Assembly (NCBI GenBank): GCA_031769625.1
Contig: JAUIMM010002549.1
Span: forward strand, 372,001-436,000
Direction of reading: 5' to 3'
Source: Taudactylus pleione
Lineage: Eukaryota; Chordata; Amphibia; Anura; Myobatrachidae
Length of the DNA stretch: 64,000 nucleotides
A model generated the notes under the pieces. It ran no database searches and was not told the origin of the DNA. It saw only the letters and a list, made by a program, of their open reading frames with translations. Position numbers and translations under genes: made by a program. Positions 1 to 10,300 of the stretch are shown here, piece after piece. The first letter of the stretch is position 1; each line of letters opens with the position of its first letter.

Positions 1-2
1 TC

Positions 3-692
3 AGAGGCAGGTCCGGTGCTCTTCCGATCTATGTCATTCAGTGCTTGAGAGTGACAAGGCAATGGGGAGTGGCAGTGAGTGATGTCAAAACCCTTTCTAG
101 AAGGGAGTTGGAGAAAGGCATTTTGCGGGCTCACTTCTACGCACCGCTGACACTAAGGGACTGCCCAGGCGAGGTTTGCTCAAATGGGATCTCTTTGATT
201 TGCTCAGAAAGAATCCCACTGAAGTATAGGGACCTTGCCTGGCTCTCCTTCCAAGGAAGACTCTATGTTAGGGGGCACATCAGGTGGCGAAGTGCCGGTG
301 ATCGTGGTTGTCCACGTGAGGAATGTCTGGGGGTGGAGGAGACCATGGACCACTTCCTGCGTGAATGTTCCTTTAACATCGAAGTTTATAGAAGGGTCTC
401 AAACGCTTTACGCATCCCGTGCCTTTCGGGGCTCAGTTACCCTGAGTGGGCTTATGGGGCATTCAAAGGTTTTGGGCGTTATGATTTGGTCACTATTTTT
501 ATAGTTAGCTTAGTGGTCAGATATCACACGTGGAGTGCACGGTGTTTAGTAACGACTAGAAGTAAAATCCTTCCCTGTGAGGTGGTGACGCGTTTCATTC
601 TTCACGAGGTTGGAAGTCTGATGGAAATGGACAGGAGGAGGTTGGATGCCGTTGGGTGGTCAAGGAGGTGGAGACACCTGAAACCCCCTTAG
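3..692 (+). CDS. LINE ORF2 C-terminal fragment (zinc-knuckle region), 5' partial
   Basis: The frame is open from the left edge to a TAG at 690-692, giving about 229 residues with no visible true start. A TTG at 45 is the first alternative start, but the ORF most likely continues upstream, so no start is assigned. Counting from the TTG codon, a CX4CX8HX4C motif uses C89, C94, H103 and C108, within a DRGCPREEC...ETMDHFLREC context. This resembles the cysteine/histidine motif after the reverse transcriptase in L1-type ORF2 proteins and zf-RVT-like domains. Before it lies an RDLAW segment and after it a hydrophobic, tryptophan-containing stretch and a basic C-terminus ending RRWRHLKPP, both common at ORF2 ends. 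The fragment would bind nucleic acid during target-primed reverse transcription. It has no internal stop or frameshift, which suggests a young copy. No catalytic RT motif is visible. The first about 10 codons overlap an adapter-like string and may not be genuine. Confidence 0.55.
   Translation, partial: RGRSGALPIYVIQCLRVTRQWGVAVSDVKTLSRRELEKGILRAHFYAPLTLRDCPGEVCSNGISLICSERIPLKYRDLAWLSFQGRLYVRGHIRWRSAGDRGCPREECLGVEETMDHFLRECSFNIEVYRRVSNALRIPCLSGLSYPEWAYGAFKGFGRYDLVTIFIVSLVVRYHTWSARCLVTTRSKILPCEVVTRFILHEVGSLMEMDRRRLDAVGWSRRWRHLKPP
16..30 (+). other. 15-base match to the 3' end of an Illumina adapter
   Basis: Bases 16-30 read GTGCTCTTCCGATCT. From memory of the standard TruSeq read-2 adapter, these are its final 15 bases; the last 13 are shared with the read-1 adapter. 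The match sits at the very start of the window and the sequence continues from it in the insert direction, as a read-through or untrimmed adapter would. The bases before it match the adapter only partly (TCAGA at 1-5 also occurs in the adapter, but the middle does not align cleanly). The reading frame passes through it without a stop, so a genuine genomic coincidence is possible. Confidence 0.5.
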
Positions 693-1105
693 TGGGTGGC
701 TGACAGCCTCTTCCGTTCATACTGGTGCTTCCTGTTCTTTCACAATTTTCGGGTAGTTTTTTGGACTTTGTTTCGTTTTGAAGAATGGTTTTACATATGC
801 CTAAGCAGCTCAGTTTATTTTCTCTATGCTGATATGGAGTTAGTGTTGGTGATAGGTAGCTCAGGGTCGGGGGTAAATTTTGAATATAGATAGTTTGGTG
901 GAGGTGTTGTTGGCACTCTGTCTCGTCTGGGTGGTAAGAATGAGTGGCGTGAATGAGGTTCTGTGTTTTCTAATAATGTTTAATTATTATGATGAGGATA
1001 TTATCCTGTATATTTGACATCTTGATGCTTTGTATGTAGCAAGCTTATTTGTTTCGCAATGCAAATTTTATGTATTATTTATTTATTCATGCGTTGCGAG
1101 ATTTT
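693..1105 (+). other. Non-coding tail, probable LINE 3' UTR
   Basis: The stretch between the ORF2 stop and the polyadenylation signal has no convincing gene. A 65-codon frame at 696-893 begins right after the stop, is rich in F, Y, W and V, and has no recognisable motif; it is treated as chance. The sense strand is T/G-rich. Two small inverted repeats are visible: TAATAAT/ATTATTA at 971-977 and 983-989 (5-base loop), and GGATA/TATCC at 996-1006. An AU-rich run with overlapping ATTTA units lies at about 1077-1087. These fit an unstructured, AU-rich 3' UTR but do not prove one. Confidence 0.45.
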
Positions 1106-1114
1106 AATAAAAAA
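1106..1114 (+). promoter_or_regulatory. AATAAA polyadenylation signal with short A-run
   Basis: AATAAA at 1106-1111 merges into six consecutive A (1109-1114), immediately before the satellite. In a LINE this would be the 3'-terminal signal plus the remnant of the poly(A) tail used to prime integration. Its place at the exact end of the unique sequence supports the 3' boundary call. The tail is very short, so it may have shrunk, or the boundary may lie slightly elsewhere. Confidence 0.5.
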
Positions 1115-1121
1115 GCATTAC
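1112..1121. other. LINE / satellite junction
   Basis: After the A-run come six bases (GCATTA) that match neither the A-tail nor the satellite at this phase; in complete monomers the bases before CCCACAAATG are GAAGACCAAGA. From 1121 the sequence is satellite at full identity to the rest of the array, apart from one private change at 1201. The switch is abrupt, with no belt of decayed monomers. It could be a retrotransposon insertion point, a recombination breakpoint or an assembly join; the sequence alone does not decide. Confidence 0.6.
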
Positions 1122-1304
1122 CCACAAATGTGATGTGAAATGGTTTTTCTCCCATGTTGCGTTTAAGAGAAAACAGCAAATGCACGTTTTAGGCCAAAAT
1201 CCATTGAAAGCAATGGAAACAACAAAAGCGCATACTTTGTGTTATCTCCTCTTGTAGCAAACACAGACAGCTCAAAATTTCACTGGATGTGTTGAAGACC
1301 AAGA

Positions 1305-3881
1305 CCCACAAATGTGATGTGAAATGGTTTTTCTCCTATGTTGCGTTTAAGAGAAAACAGCAATTGCACGTTTTAGGCCAAAATGCATTGAAAGCAATGG
1401 AAACAACAAAAGCGCATACTTTGTGATATCTCCTCTTGTAGCAAACACAGACAGCTCAAAATTTCACTGGATGTGTTGAAGACCAAGACCCACAAATGTG
1501 ATGTGAAATGGTTTTTCTCCCATGTTGCGTTTAAGAGAAAACTGCAATTGCTAGTTTTAGGCCAAAATGCATTGAAAGCAATGGAAACAACAAAAGCACA
1601 TACTTTGTGTTATCTCCTCTTGTAGCAAACACAGGCAGCTCAAAATTTCACTGGATGTGTTGAAGACCAAGACCCACAAATGTGATGTGAAATGGTTTTT
1701 CTCCCATGTTGCATTTAAGAGAAAACAGCAAATGCACGTTTTTGGCCAAAATGCATTGAAAGCAATGGAAACAACAAAAGCGCATACTTTGTGTTATCTC
1801 CTCTTGTAGCAAACACAGACAGCTCAAAATTTCACTGGATGTGTTGAAGACCAAGACCCACAAATGTGATGTGAAATGGTTTTTCTCCAATGTTGCGTTT
1901 AAGAGAAAACAGCAAATGCACGTTTTAGGCCAAAATGCATTGAAAGCAATGGAAACAACAAAAGCGCATACTTTGTGTTATCTCCTCTTGTAGCAAACAC
2001 AGACAGCTCAAAATTTCACTGGATGTGTTGAAGACCAAGACCCACAAATGTGATGTGAAATGGTTTTTCTCCCATGTTGCATTTAATAGAAAACAGCAAA
2101 TGCACGTTTTAGGCCAAAATGCATTGAAAGCAATGGAAACAACAAAAGCGCATACTTTGTGTTATCTCCTCTTGTAGCAAACACAGAGCTCAAAATTTCA
2201 CTGGATGTGTTGAAGACCAAGACCCACAAATGTGATGTGAAATGGTTTTTCTCCCATGTTGCGTTTAAGAGAAAAGAGCAAATGCACGTTTTAGGCCAAA
2301 ATGCATTGAAAGCAATGGAAACAACAAAAGCGCATACTTTGTGTAATCTCCTCTTGTAGCAAACACAGACAGCTCAAAATTTCACTGCATGTGTTGAAGA
2401 CAAAGACCCACAAATGTGATGTGAAATGGTTTTTCTCCCATGTTGCGTTTAAGAGAAAAGAGCAATTGCTCGTTTTAGGCCAAAATGCATTGAAAGCAAT
2501 TGAACCAACAAAAGGGCATACTTTGTGTTATCTCCTCTTGTAGCAAACACAGACAGCTCAAAATTTCACTGGATGTGTTGAAGACCAAGACCCACAAATG
2601 TGATGTGAAATGGTTTTTCTCCTATGTTGCGTTTAAGAGAAAACAGCAATTGCACGTTTTAGGCCAAAATGCATTGAAAGCAATGGAAACAACAAAAGCG
2701 CATACTTTGTGATATCTCCTCTTGTAGCAAACACAGACAGCTCAAAATTTCACTGGATGTGTTGAAGACCAAGACCCACAAATGTGATGTGAAATGGTTT
2801 TTCTCCCATGTTGCGTTTAAGAGAAAACTGCAATTGCTAGTTTTAGGCCAAAATGCATTGAAAGCAATGGAAACAACAAAAGCACATACTTTGTGTTATC
2901 TCCTCTTGTAGCAAACACAGGCAGCTCAAAATTTCACTGGATGTGTTGAAGACCAAGACCCACAAATGTGATGTGAAATGGTTTTTCTCCCATGTTGCAT
3001 TTAAGAGAAAACAGCAAATGCACGTTTTTGGCCAAAATGCATTGAAAGCAATGGAAACAACAAAAGCGCATACTTTGTGTTATCTCCTCTTGTAGCAAAC
3101 ACAGACAGCTCAAAATTTCACTGGATGTGTTGAAGACCAAGACCCACAAATGTGATGTGAAATGGTTTTTCTCCAATGTTGCGTTTAAGAGAAAACAGCA
3201 AATGCACGTTTTAGGCCAAAATGCATTGAAAGCAATGGAAACAACAAAAGCGCATACTTTGTGTTATCTCCTCTTGTAGCAAACACAGACAGCTCAAAAT
3301 TTCACTGGATGTGTTGAAGACCAAGACCCACAAATGTGATGTGAAATGGTTTTTCTCCCATGTTGCATTTAATAGAAAACAGCAAATGCACGTTTTAGGC
3401 CAAAATGCATTGAAAGCAATGGAAACAACAAAAGCGCATACTTTGTGTTATCTCCTCTTGTAGCAAACACAGAGCTCAAAATTTCACTGGATGTGTTGAA
3501 GACCAAGACCCACAAATGTGATGTGAAATGGTTTTTCTCCCATGTTGCGTTTAAGAGAAAAGAGCAAATGCACGTTTTAGGCCAAAATGCATTGAAAGCA
3601 ATGGAAACAACAAAAGCGCATACTTTGTGTAATCTCCTCTTGTAGCAAACACAGACAGCTCAAAATTTCACTGCATGTGTTGAAGACAAAGACCCACAAA
3701 TGTGATGTGAAATGGTTTTTCTCCCATGTTGCGTTTAAGAGAAAAGAGCAATTGCTCGTTTTAGGCCAAAATGCATTGAAAGCAATTGAACCAACAAAAG
3801 GGCATACTTTGTGTTATCTCCTCTTGTAGCAAACACAGACAGCTCAAAATTTCACTGGATGTGTTGAAGACCAAGACCCAC
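1305..3881 (+). repeat. Tandem duplication of a 7-monomer block (1286 bp)
   Basis: A block from about 1305 to 2590 repeats directly to about 3880. The step is 1286 bp, which is 7 x 184 minus 2. Variants recur in order: CCTATG at monomer position 33, GCTAGTTTT, CGTTTTTGG, TTTAATAG, the two-base deletion (about 2184 and 3470), AAAAGAGCAAATGC with GTGTAATC, then GAGCAATTGCTC with AATTGAACC and GGGCATAC. Copies separate again near 3908, where TAT becomes CAT. Breakpoints are estimates from diagnostic variants. Confidence 0.85.
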
Positions 3882-6800
3882 AAATGTGATGTGAAATGGT
3901 TTTTCTCCCATGTTGCGTTTAAGAGAAAACAGCAAATGCACTTTTTAGGCCAAAATGCATTGAAAGCAATGGAAACAACAAAAGCGCATACTTTGTGATA
4001 TCTCCTCTTGTAGCAAACACAGACAGCTCAAAATTTCACTGGATGTGTTGAAGACCAAGACCCACAAATGTGATGTGAAATGGTTTTTCTCCCATGTTGC
4101 GTTTAAGAGAAAACAGCAATTGCTAGTTTTAGGCCAAAATGCATTGAAAGCAATGGAAACAACAAAAGCGCATACTTTGTGTTATCTCCTCTTGTAGCAA
4201 ACACAGACAGCTCAAAATTTCACTGGATGTGTTGAAGACCAAGACCCACAAATGTGATGTGAAATGGTTTTTCTCCCATGTTGCGTTTAAGAGAAAACAG
4301 CAAATGCACGTTTTAGGCAAAAATGCATTGAAAGCAATGGAAACAACAAAAGCGCATACTTTGTGTTATCTCCTCTTGTAGCAAACACAGACAGCTCAAA
4401 ATTTCACTGGATGTGTTGAAGACCAAGACCCACAAATGTGATGTGAAATGGTTTTTCTCCCATGTTGCGTTTAAGAGAAAACTGCAATTGCACGTTTTAG
4501 GCCAAAATGCATTGAAAGCAATGGAAACAACAAAAGCGCATACTTTGTGTTATCTCCTCTTGTAGCAAACACAGGCAGCTCAAAATTTCACTGGATGTGT
4601 TGAAGACCAAGACCAACAAATGTGATGTGAAATGGTTTTTCTCCCATGTTGCGTTTAAGAGAAAACAGCAAATGCATGTTTTACGCCAAAATGCATTGAA
4701 AGCAATGGAAACAACAAAAGCACATACGTTGTGTTATCTCCTCTTGTAGCAAACACAGACAGCTCAAAATTTCACTGGATGTGTTGAAGACCAAGACCCA
4801 CAAATGTGATGTGAAATGGTTTTTCTCCCATGTTGCGTTTAAGAGAAAACAGCAAATGCACTTTTTAGGCCAAAATGCATTGAAAGCAATGGAAACAACA
4901 AAAGCGCATACTTTGTGATATCTCCTCTTGTAGCAAACACAGACAGCTCAAAATTTCACTGGATGTGTTGAAGACCAAGACCCACAAATGTGATGTGAAA
5001 TGGTTTTTCTCCCATGTTGCGTTTAAGAGAAAACTGCAATTGCTAGTTTTAGGCCAAAATGCATTGAAAGCAATGGAAACAACAAAAGCACATACTTTGT
5101 GTTATCTCCTCTTGTAGCAAACACAGGCAGCTCAAAATTTCACTGGATGTGTTGAAGACCAAGACCCACAAATGTGATGTGAAATGGTTTTTCTCCCATG
5201 TTGCATTTAAGAGAAAACAGCAAATGCACGTTTTTGGCCAAAATGCATTGAAAGCAATGGAAACAACAAAAGCGCATACTTTGTGTTATCTCCTCTTGTA
5301 GCAAACACAGACAGCTCAAAATTTCACTGGATGTGTTGAAGACCAAGACCCACAAATGTGATGTGAAATGGTTTTTCTCCAATGTTGCGTTTAAGAGAAA
5401 ACAGCAAATGCACGTTTTAGGCCAAAATGCATTGAAAGCAATGGAAACAACAAAAGCGCATACTTTGTGTTATCTCCTCTTGTAGCAAACACAGACAGCT
5501 CAAAATTTCACTGGATGTGTTGAAGACCAAGACCCACAAATGTGATGTGAAATGGTTTTTCTCCCATGTTGCATTTAATAGAAAACAGCAAATGCACGTT
5601 TTAGGCCAAAATGCATTGAAAGCAATGGAAACAACAAAAGCGCATACTTTGTGTTATCTCCTCTTGTAGCAAACACAGAGCTCAAAATTTCACTGGATGT
5701 GTTGAAGACCAAGACCCACAAATGTGATGTGAAATGGTTTTTCTCCCATGTTGCGTTTAAGAGAAAAGAGCAAATGCACGTTTTAGGCCAAAATGCATTG
5801 AAAGCAATGGAAACAACAAAAGCGCATACTTTGTGTAATCTCCTCTTGTAGCAAACACAGACAGCTCAAAATTTCACTGCATGTGTTGAAGACAAAGACC
5901 CACAAATGTGATGTGAAATGGTTTTTCTCCCATGTTGCGTTTAAGAGAAAAGAGCAATTGCTCGTTTTAGGCCAAAATGCATTGAAAGCAATTGAACCAA
6001 CAAAAGGGCATACTTTGTGTTATCTCCTCTTGTAGCAAACACAGACAGCTCAAAATTTCACTGGATGTGTTGAAGACCAAGACCCACAAATGTGATGTGA
6101 AATGGTTTTTCTCCCATGTTGCGTTTAAGAGAAAACAGCAATTGCTCGTTTTAGGCCAAAATGCATTGAAAGCAATGGAAACAACAAAAGCGCATACTTT
6201 GTGTTATCTCCTCTTGTAGCAAACACAGACAGCTCAAAATTTCACTGGATGTGTTGAAGACCAAGACCCACAAATGTGATGTGAAATGGTTTTTCTCCCA
6301 TGTTGCGTTTAAGAGAAAACAGCAATTGCACGTTTTAGGCCAAAATGCATTGAAAGCAATGGAAACAACAAAAGCGCATACTTTGTGTTATCTCCTCTTG
6401 TAGCAAACACAGACAGCTCAAAATTTCACTGGATGTGTTGAAGACCAAGACCCACAAATGTGATGTGAAATGGTTTTTCTCCCATGTTGCGTTTAAGAGA
6501 AAACAGCAAATGCACGTTTTAGGCAAAAATGCATTGAAAGCAATGGAAACAACAAAAGCGCATACTTTGTGTTATCTCCTCTTGTAGCAAACACAGACAG
6601 CTCAAAATTTCACTGGATGTGTTGAAGACCAAGACCCACAAATGTGATGTGAAATGGTTTTTCTCCCATGTTGCGTTTAAGAGAAAACTGCAATTGCACG
6701 TTTTAGGCCAAAATGCATTGAAAGCAATGGAAACAACAAAAGCGCATACTTTGTGTTATCTCCTCTTGTAGCAAACACAGGCAGCTCAAAATTTCACTGG

Positions 6801-7115
6801 ATGTGTTGAAGACCAAGACCAACAAATGTGATGTGAAATGGTTTTTCTCCCATGTTGCGTTTAAGAGAAAACAGCAAATGCATGTTTTACGCCAAAATGC
6901 ATTGAAAGCAATGGAAACAACAAAAGCACATACGTTGTGTTATCTCCTCTTGTAGCAAACACAGACAGCTCAAAATTTCACTGGATGTGTTGAAGACCAA
7001 GACCCACAAATGTGATGTGAAATGGTTTTTCTCCCATGTTGCGTTTAAGAGAAAACAGCAAATGCACTTTTTAGGCCAAAATGCATTGAAAGCAATGGAA
7101 ACAACAAAAGCGCAT
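2690..7115 (+). repeat. Tandem duplication of a 12-monomer block (2206 bp)
   Basis: Variant order repeats at 2206 bp (12 x 184 minus 2): 2934 to 5140, 3445 to 5651, 4129 to 6335, and the ATGCATGTTTTACGCC monomer at about 4670 to 6876. The left limit is about 2690, since the preceding monomer differs from its partner at 4896. The right limit is about 7115, where GTGATATC in one copy faces GTGTTATC in the other. It overlaps the 1286-bp duplication, which therefore came first. One internal patch (about 3930-4130 versus 6136-6336) does not match, suggesting later conversion or exchange. Confidence 0.85.
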
Positions 7116-7362
7116 ACTTTGTGTTATCTCCTCTTGTAGCAAACACAGGCAGCTCAAAATTTCACTGGATGTGTTGAAGACCAAGACCCACAAATGTGAT
7201 GTGAAATGGTTTTTCTCCCATGTTGCGTTTAAGAGAAAAGAGCAATTGCTCGTTTTAGGCCAAAATGCATTGAAAGCAATGGAACCAACAAAAGCGCATA
7301 CTTTGTGTTATCTCCTCTTGTAGCAAACACAGACAGCTCAAAATTTCACTGGATGTGTTGAA

Positions 7363-10300
7363 GACCACGACCCACAAATGTGATGTGAAATGGTTTTTCT
7401 CCCATGTTGCGTTTAAGAGAAAACAGCAATTGCTCGTTTTAGGCCAAAATGCATTGAAAGCAATGGAAACAACAAAAGCGCATACTTTGTGTTATCTCCT
7501 CTTGTAGCAAACACAGGCAGCTCAAAATTTCACTGGATGTGTTGAAGACCAAGACCTACAAATGTGATGTGAAATGGTTTTTCTCCCATGTTGCATTTAA
7601 GAGAAAACAGCAAATGCACGTTTTAGGCCAAAATGCATTGAAAGCAATGGAAACAACAAAAGCGCATACTTTGTGTTATCTCCTCTTGTAGCAAACACAG
7701 ACAGCTCAAAATTTCACTGGACGTGTTGAAGACCAAGACCCACAAATGTGATGTGAAATGGTTTTTCTCCCATGTTGCGTTTAAGAGAAAACAGCAAATG
7801 CACGTTTTAGGCCAAAATGCATTGAAAGCAATGGAAACAACAAAAGCGCATACTTTGTGTTATCTCCTCTTGTAGCAAACACAGACAGCTCAAAATTTCA
7901 CTGGATGTGTTGAAGACCAAGACCCACAAATGTGATGTGAAATGTTTTTTCTCCTATGTTGCGTTTAAGAGAAAACAGCAATTGCACGTTTTAGGCCAAA
8001 ATGCATTGAAAGCAATGGAAACAACAAAAGCGCATACTTTGTGATATCTCCTCTTGTAGCAAACACAGACAGCTCAAAATTTCACTGGATGTGTTGAAGA
8101 CCAAGACCCACAAATGTGATGTGAAATGGTTTTTCTCCCATGTTGCTTTTAAGAGAAAACTGCAATTGCTCGTTTTAGGCCAAAATGCATTGAAAGCAAT
8201 GGAAACAACAAAAGCGCATACTTTGTGTTATCTCCTCTTGTAGCAAACACAGGCAGCTCAAAATTTCACTGGATGTGTTGAAGACCAAGACCCACAAATG
8301 TGATGTGAAATGGTTTTTCTCCCATGTTGCATTTAAGAGAAAACAGCAAATGCACGTTTTAGGCCAAAATGCATTGAAAGCAATGGAACAACAAAAGCGC
8401 ATACTTTGTGTTATCTCCTCTTGTAGCAAACACAGACAGCTCAAAATTTCACTGGATGTGTTGAAGACCAAGACCCACAAATGTGATGTGAAATGGTTTT
8501 TCTCCCATGTTGCGTTTAAGAGAAAACAGCAAATGCACGTTTTAGGCCAAAATGCATTGAAAGCAATGGAAACAACAAAAGCGCATACTTTGTGTTATCT
8601 CCTCTTGTAGCAAACACAGACAGCTCAAAATTTCACTGGATGTGTTGAAGACCAAGACCCACAAATGTGATGTGAAATGGTTTTTCTCCCATGTTGCATT
8701 TAAGAGAAAACAGCAAATGCACGTTTTAGGCCAAAATGCATTGAAAGCAATGGAAACAACAAAAGCGCATACTTTGTGTTATCTCCTTTTGTAGCAAACA
8801 CAGACAGCTCAAAATTTCACTGGATGTGTTGAAGACCAAGACCCACAAATGTGATGTGAAATGGTTTTTCTCCCATGTTGCGTTTAAGAGAAAAGAGCAA
8901 TTGCTCATTTTAGGCCAAAATGCATTGAAAGCAATTGAACCAACAAAAGGGCATACTTTGTGTTATCTCCTCTTGTAGCAAACACAGACAGCTCAAAATT
9001 TCAATGGATGTGTTGAAGACCAAGACTAACAAATGTGATGTGAAATGGTTTTTCTCCCATGTTGCATTTAAGAGAAAACAGCAAATGCACATTTTAGGCC
9101 AAAATGCATTGAAAGCAATGGAAACAACAAAAGCGCATACTTTGTGTTATCTCCTCTTGTAGCAAACACAGACAGCTCAAAATTTCACTGGATGTGTTGA
9201 AGACCAAGACCCACAAATGTGATGTGAAATGGTTTTTCTCCCATGTTGCGTTTAAGAGAAAACAGCAATTGCATGTTTTAGGCCAAAATACATTGAAAGC
9301 AATGGAAACAACAAAAGCGCATACTTTGTGTTATCTCCTCTTGTAGCAAACACAGACAGCTCAAAATTTCACTGGATCTGTTGAAGACCACGACCCACAA
9401 ATGTGATGTGAAATGGTTTTTCTCCCATGTTGCGTTTAAGAGAAAACAGCAATTGCTCGTTTTAGGCCAAAATGCATTGAAAGCAATGGAAACAACAAAA
9501 GCGCATACTTTGTGTTATCTCCTCTTGTAGCAAACACAGGCAGCTCAAAATTTCACTGGATGTGTTGAAGACCAAGACCTACAAATGTGATGTGAAATGG
9601 TTTTTCTCCCATGTTGCATTTAAGAGAAAACAGCAAATGCACGTTTTAGGCCAAAATGCATTGAAAGCAATGGAAACAACAAAAGCGCATACTTTGTGTT
9701 ATCTCCTCTTGTAGCAAACACAGACAGCTCAAAATTTCACTGGATGTGTTGAAGACCAAGACCCACAAATGTGATGTGAAATGGTTTTTCTCCCATGTTG
9801 CGTTTAAGAGAAAACAGCAAATGCACGTTTTAGGCCAAAATGCATTGAAAGCAATGGAAACAACAAAAGCGCATACTTTGTGTTATCTCCTCTTGTAGCA
9901 AACACAGACAGCTCAAAATTTCACTGGATGTGTTGAAGACCAAGACCCACAAATGTGATGTGAAATGTTTTTTCTCCTATGTTGCGTTTAAGAGAAAACA
10001 GCAATTGCACGTTTTAGGCCAAAATGCATTGAAAGCAATGGAAACAACAAAAGCGCATACTTTGTGATATCTCCTCTTGTAGCAAACACAGACAGCTCAA
10101 AATTTCACTGGATGTGTTGAAGACCAAGACCCACAAATGTGATGTGAAATGGTTTTTCTCCCATGTTGCTTTTAAGAGAAAACTGCAATTGCTCGTTTTA
10201 GGCCAAAATGCATTGAAAGCAATGGAAACAACAAAAGCGCATACTTTGTGTTATCTCCTCTTGTAGCAAACACAGGCAGCTCAAAATTTCACTGGATGTG

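Larger units (their letters stand above)
1..1114 (+). mobile_element. 3' end of a LINE (non-LTR) retrotransposon, entering from the left edge
   Basis: This block holds the C-terminal end of a LINE-like ORF2 (to 692), a non-coding tail of about 0.4 kb, and an AATAAA signal merging into a six-A run (1109-1114). That order, ORF2 end then 3' UTR then signal then A-run, is the usual 3' architecture of an L1-like element. The 5' part, including endonuclease and reverse transcriptase catalytic domains, lies outside the window, so full length or 5' truncation cannot be judged, and neither can target-site duplication. The element points towards the satellite and its 3' end is within about 6 bases of the first satellite monomer. 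The LINE assignment comes from protein features. The clade (possibly the Tx1/L1 group of fish and amphibians) is a weak inference. Confidence 0.6.

Noticed and set aside
235..504. 89-codon frame overlapping the LINE ORF
   Set aside because: It is a shadow frame of the ORF2 fragment, which has the recognisable cysteine/histidine motif.
696..893. 65-codon frame just after the LINE ORF
   Set aside because: It has low-complexity aromatic and valine content and no motif, and it lies in a probable 3' UTR. Chance is the simplest explanation.
1648..1890. Minus-strand ORFs of 60-101 residues recurring through the array (cysteine- and phenylalanine-rich)
   Set aside because: They are satellite translated in whichever frame is open. 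The 184-bp period shifts frame each monomer. The longer ones arise where the TAA in GGCCTAAAAC is lost (CGTTTTTGG monomers) or where small indels change the frame.
2159..2359. Plus-strand ORFs of 66-77 residues ending in CYLLL or CNLLL
   Set aside because: They are pure satellite sequence. Their lengths are set by the stop in CTCTTGTAGC and by the two-base deletion. They recur only because the monomers recur.
8275..8610. Plus-strand 111-residue ORF, with a twin at 35490-35825
   Set aside because: Each covers a one-base loss (near 8388 and 35610) that makes a 183-bp monomer, divisible by three, so the frame stays open for two monomers. There is no domain, no start context and no codon signal.
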